The position numbers were made by a program, and so were the translations under genes. Positions 1-5,706 of a stretch of DNA of 5,787 nt are shown piece after piece. Origin of the DNA: an uncultured Granulosicoccaceae bacterium (GTDB taxonomy: Bacteria > Pseudomonadota > Gammaproteobacteria > JABXHR01); contig CAKZUS010000245.1 of assembly GCA_937921805.1 (NCBI GenBank), forward strand, positions 1-5,787, given 5' to 3'. Positions within the stretch are counted from its first letter, which is position 1; every line of letters starts with the position of its first letter. The notes beneath the pieces were generated by a model. The model saw only the letters and a program-made list of their open reading frames with translations. It was not told where the DNA came from and did not search any database.

Positions 1-270
1 AACCACACCCTACCCACCAAAAAAGCCGGACGCTATACCGGCGGACTATGGGTCGGGAAGTTCCTCAAGACGCACAGCTACCAGAAAATCCTGACCGACG
101 AAGCTGCCACCCTGATTGGCGAATACGGTTCCAGACTGTGCATGCTGGAGGGCTTTGTGGGCCATGCCGAGCAGTGCAATGTGCGCGTACGGCGCTATGG
201 CAACATCGATGTGCCCTATGGTCAGGCCGCACCCTATACTGGCGATAACACCGGCGATAACAGTGACTAG
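1..270 (+). CDS. Histidinol-dehydrogenase-family oxidoreductase, C-terminal 89 residues (5' end outside window)
   Basis: The reading frame is open from base 1 to a TAG at 268-270. It begins with NHTLPT, the conserved motif that follows the catalytic core in HisD-superfamily enzymes, then a GGLWVGKFLK stretch. EGFVGH (residues 50-55 of the fragment) matches the C-terminal Glu-x4-His element of HisD, where the Glu acts in catalysis and the His binds zinc. Family members are NAD-dependent, Zn-dependent cytosolic dehydrogenases that oxidise an alcohol through the aldehyde to a carboxylate. The NHTLPTKKAGRYTGGLW wording and the catabolic neighbours (LacI regulator, NTF2 proteins, cupin) suggest a HisD paralogue acting on some other hydroxylated compound, as the sulfopropanediol dehydrogenase HpsN does, rather than histidine biosynthesis. 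The substrate is unknown. The C-terminus ends in a duplicated TGDN tail. The downstream gene overlaps this one by 8 bp, so they are almost certainly co-transcribed and probably translationally coupled. The family call is firm; the substrate is open. Confidence 0.9.
   Translation, partial: NHTLPTKKAGRYTGGLWVGKFLKTHSYQKILTDEAATLIGEYGSRLCMLEGFVGHAEQCNVRVRRYGNIDVPYGQAAPYTGDNTGDNSD
238..261 (+). repeat. 12-bp tandem duplication encoding TGDN-TGDN at the dehydrogenase C-terminus
   Basis: ACTGGCGATAAC (238-249) is followed directly by ACCGGCGATAAC (250-261), with one mismatch. The unit is in frame and adds a second TGDN to the end of the dehydrogenase. It ends 1 bp before the GTG start of the next gene, so it also forms that gene's translation initiation region. 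It looks like replication slippage. A function is not shown. Confidence 0.8.
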
Positions 271-1261
271 AGCGCTGGCGGCGCGATTGGCCCCGTGGCG
301 TGCGGCGCTGTATGACTTTGACGCACCCACGGCGCTGCGTGCACTGCATGCGCTCAGTCGCGAAGACACGGTTTTTCGTCTCAGTCATCCCATTGGCGAG
401 CATGTGGGTGCGCAGTGCTTTTTTGAGCAGGCCTACGCGCCCCTCGCTGCCGCCTGGCCAGACCTGGAGCGTCGCGACACCATTGTCATCAGCGGCCCAG
501 ACCAAGACGGGCATAACTGGGTCGGGTGCGCGGGCTATTACACCGGCGTATCGATCTTTCCGTGGCTCGATATTCCGGCGACCGGCCATCAAATGGCGAT
601 GCGATTTCATGAGTTCTATCGTTTCGAGGACGAGGAGCTGGTCGAAGTGCAAGCGCTGTGGGACATTGTTGAGGTCATGCACCAAGCCCGCGCTTGGCCT
701 CTAGCGCCCTCACTGGGGCGGGAGTGGCACGTCCCCGGACCTGCAACCCAAGACGGTATCGCGCGCGCGCCTTATGACCCCGCTCTCAGCCAAGCCAGCC
801 AGCAGATCGTTCTGGATATGCTGGAACACCTGGGACGCCATCCCCAGCAAGGCGGCCCAGAGCTGATGCAACTAGAGCGCTTTTGGCATCCACGCATGAA
901 CTGGTACGGCCCCTCTGGCATTGGCACCGGACGCGGCATTGAGGGGTTTCGCCGCTGGCATCAAATTCCTTTCTTAAAAGCTATGCCAGACAGAGGGGTA
1001 TCAAAAAATGGCGCGCATTTCTTTGCCGATGGCGCTTACGTAGCGGTGACGGGTTGGCCCAATATGGCGCTCACGCTCAGTCATGATGGCTGGCTTGGCA
1101 TCGCCCCTGCGGGGCAGCCGCTGAGCATGCGTTCTTTGGATTTTTGGCGGGTGGAGCACGGCTTGATCCGCGAGAACTGGGTGTTGATCGATTTGCTAGA
1201 TATCTATGCGCAACTGGGAGTCGATGTCTTCGCTCGCCTGCGCGAGCTGACGGGGCAATGA
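263..1261 (+). CDS. Two-domain SnoaL-like / NTF2-fold protein (332 aa)
   Basis: This is a tandem SnoaL-like (polyketide-cyclase, NTF2 alpha+beta fold) protein. Module 1 (about residues 20-140) contains GYYTG (91-95), WLDIPATG (101-108), the FYRFEDEEL strand (118-126) and a closing LWD (132-134). Module 2 (about 176-320) repeats this plan with WLGIAPAG (277-284), FWRVEHGLIRENW (294-306) and LLDIYAQLG (311-319). SnoaL-type proteins form cone-shaped cytosolic barrels that catalyse cyclisation, isomerisation, hydration or hydrolysis of small molecules, often without a cofactor; the reaction here is unknown. I chose the GTG at 263 because it overlaps the dehydrogenase stop and leaves an N-terminus of sensible length. 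No clear Shine-Dalgarno precedes it, so translation probably depends on coupling. An upstream in-frame ATG at 116 would sit deep inside the dehydrogenase gene and is unlikely. A later in-frame TTG at 287 is possible. The fold is well supported; the exact start is moderate. Confidence 0.85.
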   Translation: MTRALAARLAPWRAALYDFDAPTALRALHALSREDTVFRLSHPIGEHVGAQCFFEQAYAPLAAAWPDLERRDTIVISGPDQDGHNWVGCAGYYTGVSIFPWLDIPATGHQMAMRFHEFYRFEDEELVEVQALWDIVEVMHQARAWPLAPSLGREWHVPGPATQDGIARAPYDPALSQASQQIVLDMLEHLGRHPQQGGPELMQLERFWHPRMNWYGPSGIGTGRGIEGFRRWHQIPFLKAMPDRGVSKNGAHFFADGAYVAVTGWPNMALTLSHDGWLGIAPAGQPLSMRSLDFWRVEHGLIRENWVLIDLLDIYAQLGVDVFARLRELTGQ

Positions 1262-1263
1262 GG

Positions 1264-1293
1264 CACCCCCTTGTGAGCCACCCCCGTGTGAGC
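1264..1293 (+). repeat. 15-bp tandem direct repeat upstream of the LacI-family gene
   Basis: CACCCCCTTGTGAGC (1264-1278) is followed without a gap by CACCCCCGTGTGAGC (1279-1293), with one mismatch. The two copies fill 30 of the 39 bp between the NTF2 gene and the LacI-family gene and end 7 bp before its ATG. The shorter string CCACCCCC recurs at 2353-2360 before the second NTF2 gene. This may be a slippage duplication or a pair of protein-binding sites; only the repeat itself is seen. Confidence 0.85.
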
Positions 1294-1300
1294 TGTACTC

Positions 1301-2326
1301 ATGTCTGAGCGCGTGACATCGCTGCAAGTAGCCAAGCACGCAGGGGTATCGCAGTCCGCCGTCTCGCGCGTGTTCACCCCCGGGGCATCGGTGTCTGCGC
1401 GCACAATCGCCAAAGTGCGCAGCGCCGCCGAGGCTTTGGGCTACCGTCCCAATGTGCTCGCTCGGGCAATGGTGTCGGGCAAAAGCCACATCATTGGCCT
1501 CGTGGTCTCGTATCTCGACAATTATTTCTATCCCGATGCGCTCGAACGCCTCTCTACCGCGTTGCAGGCCAAGGGCTATCATGTGCTCGTTTTTATGGCG
1601 ACACAAAACAGCGAAGACTCGCTAGAACACATCGTCGCGGAAATTCTAGATTATCAAGTAGACGGTATTCTTCTGGCCTCGGTCGCTCTGTCATCAGACC
1701 TCGCCCGCCGCTGCCAGGCTGCAGGGGTGCCGGTCGTGCTGTTCAATCGCTCTCAAGACGATGCCGGCGTCAGCAGCATCACCTCCGACAACATGGGTGG
1801 AGGGCGCAAGCTGGGGCAATTACTGCTGGAGGCCGGCCACCAACGTATTGCTTATCTTGCGGGCTGGGAAGGCGCCTCGACACAACGCGACCGCGAGGCC
1901 GGCTTGCGCTCTGCACTGAGCGACGCGGGGGCGACGCTGTTTGCACGCGAGGTCGGTAACTTCGACACCGAGCAGGCGCGCGAGGCCACTCGGCGGCTGT
2001 TCGCCCACGCCGCGCCAGCGCAGCGACCTGATGCGCTATTCGCTGCCAATGACCACATGGCGATCATGGCGATGGACGTGCTGCGGTTCGAGCTGGGGTT
2101 GCGCATTCCCGACGACGTCTCTGTCGTGGGCTTCGACGATGTGCCTCCGGCTGCTTGGCCCTCTTACGACCTCACGACCATACGCCAGCGGGCCGATACG
2201 ATGGTGGAGCACACTGTCGCGGCGCTGCTGCACAATATTACCCAAGCGGCAGTACAGCACATTCAGATCGACGCGCCTTTGATTATTCGTAGCTCGGCGC
2301 GCCTAGCGAGGCCCAGTAAGCACTAG
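1301..2326 (+). CDS. LacI-family transcriptional regulator (341 aa)
   Basis: This is a full-length LacI/GalR regulator of normal family size. The N-terminal helix-turn-helix spans about residues 6-25 (TSLQVAKHAGVSQSAVSRVF), with SQSAVSR as the recognition helix. The hinge region is RPNVLARAMVSGKS (49-62), with Met57 where many members have the minor-groove-intercalating Leu. The periplasmic-binding-protein-like effector domain runs from about 63 to 335 and includes IIGLVVSYLDNYFYPDALE, DGILLAS, the ALFAANDHMAIMAMDVL segment (245-261) and the DDVSVVGFDDVP signature (271-282). Such proteins bind a palindromic operator as dimers and usually release it on binding a sugar or related small molecule. 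The ATG at 1301 is the only good start: an in-frame GTG at 1286 is followed at once by a TGA. No strong Shine-Dalgarno is visible. It lies 39 bp after one NTF2 gene and 56 bp before the other, so it probably regulates this operon. The effector is unknown and is likely the pathway substrate or an intermediate. Confidence 0.95.
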   Translation: MSERVTSLQVAKHAGVSQSAVSRVFTPGASVSARTIAKVRSAAEALGYRPNVLARAMVSGKSHIIGLVVSYLDNYFYPDALERLSTALQAKGYHVLVFMATQNSEDSLEHIVAEILDYQVDGILLASVALSSDLARRCQAAGVPVVLFNRSQDDAGVSSITSDNMGGGRKLGQLLLEAGHQRIAYLAGWEGASTQRDREAGLRSALSDAGATLFAREVGNFDTEQAREATRRLFAHAAPAQRPDALFAANDHMAIMAMDVLRFELGLRIPDDVSVVGFDDVPPAAWPSYDLTTIRQRADTMVEHTVAALLHNITQAAVQHIQIDAPLIIRSSARLARPSKH

Positions 2327-2366
2327 CCCCCTGCACGCCCAGCTCTTTTTATCCACCCCCAGACAC

Positions 2367-2380
2367 TGACAACGGTTTCA
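2367..2380. promoter_or_regulatory. Candidate LacI-family operator
   Basis: TGACAACGGTTTCA is an imperfect palindrome: 10 of 14 positions agree with its reverse complement. It is centred on CG, as LacI-family operators are. Its left half TGACAACG resembles the half-site of common operators of the TGACAACGTTGTCA type, and its right half ends in GGTTTCA. It lies in the 56-bp gap after the LacI-family gene and ends 2 bp before the ATG at 2383, where it also replaces any ribosome-binding site. Binding by the neighbouring regulator is inferred. No convincing -35/-10 pair is visible around it. Confidence 0.5.
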
Positions 2381-2382
2381 CT

Positions 2383-3366
2383 ATGCAAGGATTTGACGAG
2401 AAATTTAGAGATTTTCCTGACTACATTCTGGGGGTGACCCAGGAGATTTGGGAAGGACGCGCCCTGCATACGCTGCATCGCTACTATAGCGATGATATCG
2501 TCGTGCGCTCTCCTGGCTCGGTCGTCATCGGCAATGCCAACGTGATTGGTGCCACCATGGCGACGCTGGCGGAGTTTCCCGATCGCTGCTTATTCGGCGA
2601 AGACGTGATTTACAGCGGCACCCCCGAAGAGGGCCTGCTCAGCTCACACCGCATACTCTCCACCGCCACCCACGCTGGCGACGGAGCCTACGGCGCCGCG
2701 ACGGGCACCAAACTGCGATATCGCATCATTGCTGACTGCCACGCTATCGCCAATCAAATCAATGACGAGTGGCTGATTCGCGATCAGGGCGCGATTGTGC
2801 GGCAACTGGGCTGGGAGCCACGCGCTTTCGCCGCGCATACGATTGAGCGCGAAGGCGGCCCCGAGAAGTGCGTGCTGCCGCTGACCCCCGACAACGACCA
2901 AGCCGGTCCCTACCATGGGCGTGGTAATGACAACGAATGGGGACAGCGCTACGCCGACACCCTCAGCCGCCTCATGCACGCCGATATCGCTACGGTGCAG
3001 CGCGATTACGACCGCGCGGCTCAGGGCGAATATCCCGGGGGCATGCACTGTGACTCGCATGGGCCGATTGAGCATTTCTGGATGGGCTTGCGCGCGGCAC
3101 TGCCCAGCGCGACTTTTACCATTCACCACCAAATCGGGCGCGATGACCCGATGATGCCACCGCGCGCCGCACTGCGCTGGAGCCTACACGGCAAGCACGA
3201 CGGCTGGGGAGCCTTTGGCGCGCCAACGGGGGCGGAGGTCTATATCTTGGGGATTTCGCACGCAGAATTTGGGGCTGTCGTCAGCGGCGAGCCGGCCATT
3301 CGGCGCGAGTATTCGCTGTTTGACGAAACCGCTGTCTATAAGCAAATTCTTCTACACACTGGGTAA
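2383..3366 (+). CDS. Second two-domain NTF2-like (SnoaL-type) protein (327 aa)
   Basis: This appears to be a two-module NTF2-fold protein. Module 1 (about residues 12-142) starts with the helix YILGVTQEIWEGRALHTLHRYY and the strand DDIVVRSPG typical of NTF2-like enzymes. It continues through IGNANVIGATMATLAEFPD (49-67) and GAATGTKLRYRIIADC (104-119) to INDEWLIRDQGAIVRQLG (126-143). Module 2 (about 185-325) has the same order: a long helix (ADTLSRLMHADIATVQRDY), HGPIEHFWMGLRAALPSATF (226-245), WGAFGAPTGAEVYILGIS (275-292) and a C-terminal REYSLFDETAVYKQIL (308-323). It is similar in size and layout to the protein at 263-1261 but clearly divergent, so it is not a recent duplicate. The role is unknown; NTF2-fold enzymes include cyclases, isomerases, dehydratases and hydrolases. 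The ATG at 2383 is the first start in the frame and lacks a Shine-Dalgarno. An operator candidate precedes it, and the cupin gene follows after 3 bp, so the two are surely co-transcribed. Confidence 0.85.
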   Translation: MQGFDEKFRDFPDYILGVTQEIWEGRALHTLHRYYSDDIVVRSPGSVVIGNANVIGATMATLAEFPDRCLFGEDVIYSGTPEEGLLSSHRILSTATHAGDGAYGAATGTKLRYRIIADCHAIANQINDEWLIRDQGAIVRQLGWEPRAFAAHTIEREGGPEKCVLPLTPDNDQAGPYHGRGNDNEWGQRYADTLSRLMHADIATVQRDYDRAAQGEYPGGMHCDSHGPIEHFWMGLRAALPSATFTIHHQIGRDDPMMPPRAALRWSLHGKHDGWGAFGAPTGAEVYILGISHAEFGAVVSGEPAIRREYSLFDETAVYKQILLHTG

Positions 3367-3369
3367 GTT

Positions 3370-4320
3370 ATGTCTCCACAAATCGTACGCTACGGCGAGC
3401 TCAAGCCGTGCAAAACCGCATTTATTGACGCTCACACCCCCGGCTCGGATCAAAAAGAAAACTTCACCATCATCGGAGGCGGCGTCTCGGAGAGCGCAGA
3501 CCAGCATGTGCATATCAGCGATACGCCTGGGTTCAATATTGGCGCCGCAGGGCAGCCTCCACGCTGCCGCAACTCTTTGCATAGTCACACCACTGCAGAG
3601 GTGTTTTTTGTCCTCAAAGGACGCTGGCGCTTTTTCTGGGGCCGCTGGGGAGACGCGGGCGAGGTGACCCTCGGTGAGGGCGATATCATTAACATCCCCA
3701 CCGGTATTTTTCGCGGCTTCGAGAACATCGGTGTCGACTACGGCATGATCATGGCGGTGCTCGGTGGCGATGATGCGGGCGGTGGCGTGACCTGGGCGCC
3801 GCAAGTGATCGAAGACGCCCAAGCACATGGGCTGATGCTCGGCGAAAACGGCGTGCTCTACGACCGCAACAAAAACCAACACTTCCCCGAAGGGGTTGCG
3901 GCGATGCCGCTGCTCACTGAACAGCAGCTAGGCGCCTACCCTGAGCTGAGCGTGCAAGACATGGTGCCGCACTACGTGGCCCGCTACTGGGACCTGCTGG
4001 CTCTCGCGCGTGATCAACCTGCTCCCGTCATTGGAGAGCAGGCCTGCATCCGCGATCGCCCCGGTTTTGAGGTGGACTTTATCGCTCGTCAGTCTCTGGG
4101 GGATGCCGTGCAAACGCCCACCATGCATACCGTGTTAATGCCCATGCACGGGCACTGGGCGCTGCAGTGGCAAGGGGGCGAAGCGGTGCTTAACCCTGGC
4201 GACACCTGCTTGATCCAACCGGGCGAAGCCTACTCGCTGCGCCCGGCCATGACTGGAGAGGCGAGCTTGTATCGGGTCACTGCCACCGATGATGCCGCCG
4301 GCGCGACGCTTGGGCATTAA
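3370..4320 (+). CDS. Bicupin (two-domain cupin) protein of unknown function (316 aa)
   Basis: Cupin 1 spans about residues 55-135. Its first motif is canonical: His71-x-His73-x3-Glu77-x6-Gly84. The second motif follows the pattern G104-x5-P110-x-G112-x2-R115-x3-N119, but the usual metal-binding His is Arg115. A linker (about 140-230) with VARYWDLLALARDQ (203-216) leads to cupin 2 (about 232-305). Cupin 2 has MHTVLMPMHGHW (252-263), LNPGD (274-278) and QPGEAYSL (283-290) but no complete HxH/E/H set, so it is probably structural. Cupins are cytosolic beta-barrels that serve as metal-dependent dioxygenases, isomerases, lyases or binding proteins. With a three-ligand site at most, the activity here cannot be predicted. 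The gene starts 3 bp after the NTF2 gene stop. GGGTAAG upstream lies too close to the ATG to be a good ribosome-binding site, so coupling is likely. It is the last gene of the plus-strand block and converges on the kinase gene. Confidence 0.88.
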   Translation: MSPQIVRYGELKPCKTAFIDAHTPGSDQKENFTIIGGGVSESADQHVHISDTPGFNIGAAGQPPRCRNSLHSHTTAEVFFVLKGRWRFFWGRWGDAGEVTLGEGDIINIPTGIFRGFENIGVDYGMIMAVLGGDDAGGGVTWAPQVIEDAQAHGLMLGENGVLYDRNKNQHFPEGVAAMPLLTEQQLGAYPELSVQDMVPHYVARYWDLLALARDQPAPVIGEQACIRDRPGFEVDFIARQSLGDAVQTPTMHTVLMPMHGHWALQWQGGEAVLNPGDTCLIQPGEAYSLRPAMTGEASLYRVTATDDAAGATLGH

Positions 4321-4335
4321 TCCTCATTAACATTA

Positions 4336-5706
4336 CTACTTAGGCGCTGCCGGCAGAACTGGCAGCGCCAGCGTCACACTCGCCCCCTGCGCTACCTCGT
4401 CGATGCGCAGCCAGCCGTCGTGCTGCTGGGCTACAGACAAACAGATCGACAAGCCCAGTCCGCTGCCCGCGCTGGGTTCAATCTGACTAAAGCGCGCAAA
4501 CGCGCGCTGGCTGTCTTGCGGGTGCAGTCCCCGACCGTCGTCTTGCACAGACAGCAGCGCCCAGCCTTCTTGCTGCGTCAATACGACTCGAATCGTGCTC
4601 AAGTGCTCGCCGCCATGGGCTTGTGCATTGTCTATGAGGTTAATAACGGCCTCGCGCAACAAAGCCCGATCTGCATTCACCCAGCATGCTTCATCCGCAG
4701 CGCGATACTCAAACTCCAAACCTTGGGCCAAAATCGCAGGCGCCGCAGCGCTACACAGCCTCTGCGCTAGCTGACCAAAGCACACTGGCTCGCGCCGCAA
4801 CTTCGCATCACCCAAACGCCCGAGAGAGAGTAGTTGCTCTGCGACGCGCGCGTTCGAGCGACTGGCCGCCACCAGCTCTTTGAGCCGCCACTCCCGCTCT
4901 ACCGGGTCCTCGGTCGCTTGCACGGCTTCGGCCATCGACTGAACAGCTGCTACAGGGTTACGCAATTGATGCGCGGCATTGGCGATAAAGACCTGTTTAG
5001 CTTCGATGCTCTGTGCGACTTGCCCAAACAAACGATTTAGGGTCTCGACGATGCCCTGGACCTCCACCGGCACCGGGCGCTTAATCGGGCTGAGATCATC
5101 GGCAGAGCGAATCGCAATGGCGCGATGCAAATCATCCAGCGGACGCAGACCGTATTTGACACCAAACCAGATCACCACAGCCATCGCCGCAAATAGCACC
5201 CCCATTAAGCTCGCCGCGCGAACACCTAGCTCGGTAGCAAAGCTCTCGCGATCGCGCAAATGCTGCCAGACCGTCACGATCGAATCGCCCCGAACCGCCT
5301 CGCTCACATTGCGCTCGACCAAACGCATCACGCGCACCGGCACCTTGAGGTACATCGCTTCGAAATACACCGGACGATAGGGGGTTTTGAGCAGTTTAGT
5401 GCGGCTCACTGGCGGAGAGGCATATCCGGTCACGTAGCTTCCGGCGGGGCCAGCGACATGATAGAACACCTCTCCGCCTGCAGCGTCCGCCACAAAACGA
5501 CGGGTAATCGCAGACAGTGCATCGCCCCCCGAGATGGCGACATCTCGCGACACCGCCAGCGCGGTCACGAGCAAGGCGCGGTCATATAGCTCGGTAGCGG
5601 TGGCGACAGCGACGCTATAGCGCCAAGCACTCAAGGCCGCCCCAATGAGCAATAGCGGCCCCAAGATTAATGCGAACAGCCGCACACGCAGCGAGAGCAC
5701 CCTCAC
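4336..5706 (-). CDS. TctE-like sensor histidine kinase (456 aa)
   Basis: This is an inner-membrane sensor kinase of the OmpR-partner class. TM1 spans about residues 8-29. An extracytoplasmic sensor region (about 30-162) resembles the 2CSK_N-type domain of TctE-like kinases. TM2 spans about 163-185 and is followed by a HAMP linker (GLRPLDDLHRAIAIRS onward). The H-box FIANAAHQLRNP places the phospho-acceptor at His246. The ATPase domain shows an N-box (NLIDNAQAHGG, Asn356/Asn360), a G1 box (DDGRG, 389-393), an F-box (FARF, 403-406) and a G2 box (GSGLGLSI, 414-421). All catalytic elements are present. The GTG at 5706 overlaps the response-regulator stop as GTGA and has GGAG 8 nt upstream; the GTG two codons later is less well spaced. 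TctE kinases sense tricarboxylates, but the ligand here is unproven. The gene is convergent with the cupin operon, so it is probably a separate regulatory unit. Confidence 0.93.
   Translation of the reverse strand: MRVLSLRVRLFALILGPLLLIGAALSAWRYSVAVATATELYDRALLVTALAVSRDVAISGGDALSAITRRFVADAAGGEVFYHVAGPAGSYVTGYASPPVSRTKLLKTPYRPVYFEAMYLKVPVRVMRLVERNVSEAVRGDSIVTVWQHLRDRESFATELGVRAASLMGVLFAAMAVVIWFGVKYGLRPLDDLHRAIAIRSADDLSPIKRPVPVEVQGIVETLNRLFGQVAQSIEAKQVFIANAAHQLRNPVAAVQSMAEAVQATEDPVEREWRLKELVAASRSNARVAEQLLSLGRLGDAKLRREPVCFGQLAQRLCSAAAPAILAQGLEFEYRAADEACWVNADRALLREAVINLIDNAQAHGGEHLSTIRVVLTQQEGWALLSVQDDGRGLHPQDSQRAFARFSQIEPSAGSGLGLSICLSVAQQHDGWLRIDEVAQGASVTLALPVLPAAPK
4343..4369. terminator. Perfect 9-bp inverted repeat at the convergent junction, possible weak bidirectional terminator
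   Basis: GGCGCTGCC (4343-4351) and GGCAGCGCC (4361-4369) form a perfect GC-rich 9-bp stem with a 9-nt loop. It overlaps the last codons of the kinase gene and lies 22 bp after the cupin stop. Neither strand has a proper U-tract after the stem. On the minus strand an AT-richer stretch follows (CCTAAGTAGTAATG). It could slow or end transcription of either unit or protect 3' ends, but a canonical intrinsic terminator is not shown. Confidence 0.35.

Noticed and set aside
116..262. N-terminal extension of the first NTF2-type protein, starting at the ATG at 116
   Set aside because: The segment lies in another frame of the well-conserved dehydrogenase C-terminus and its Cys/Met-rich translation does not resemble the NTF2 family. 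The GTG at 263 overlapping the stop is more plausible.
1..270. Assignment as the histidine-biosynthesis gene hisD
   Set aside because: No other his genes are visible, the motif wording fits catabolic HisD paralogues, and the operon contains a LacI regulator and catabolic-type proteins.
65..685. Minus-strand open frame of 206 codons, and a shorter one at 46-369
   Set aside because: It is antisense to the dehydrogenase and NTF2 genes, its Arg/Cys/His-rich translation is typical of shadow frames in GC-rich DNA, and no domain is visible.
1289..1301. TGAG-N5-CTCA inverted repeat overlapping the LacI-family start codon as an operator
   Set aside because: The arms are only 4 bp with an odd-length centre and no CG core. 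It is weaker than the site at 2367 and could arise by chance.
2300..2352. T-run at 2346-2350 as an intrinsic terminator after the LacI-family gene
   Set aside because: No stable stem precedes the five T residues; only a 3-bp AGC/GCT pairing is visible.
2644..3132. Minus-strand open frames antisense to the second NTF2 gene and, at 3352-3882, to the cupin gene
   Set aside because: They lie fully opposite genes with clear domain content, and their low-complexity translations match no family I recognise.
3370..4320. Assignment of the cupin as a DMSP lyase (DddL/Q/W/K type)
   Set aside because: Those are cupins with a complete His-His-Glu-His site. This protein is a 316-residue bicupin with Arg replacing the last His, so the assignment is unsupported.
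4420..5589. Several plus-strand open frames opposite the kinase gene
   Set aside because: The minus strand encodes every kinase motif in order, so these are shadows.
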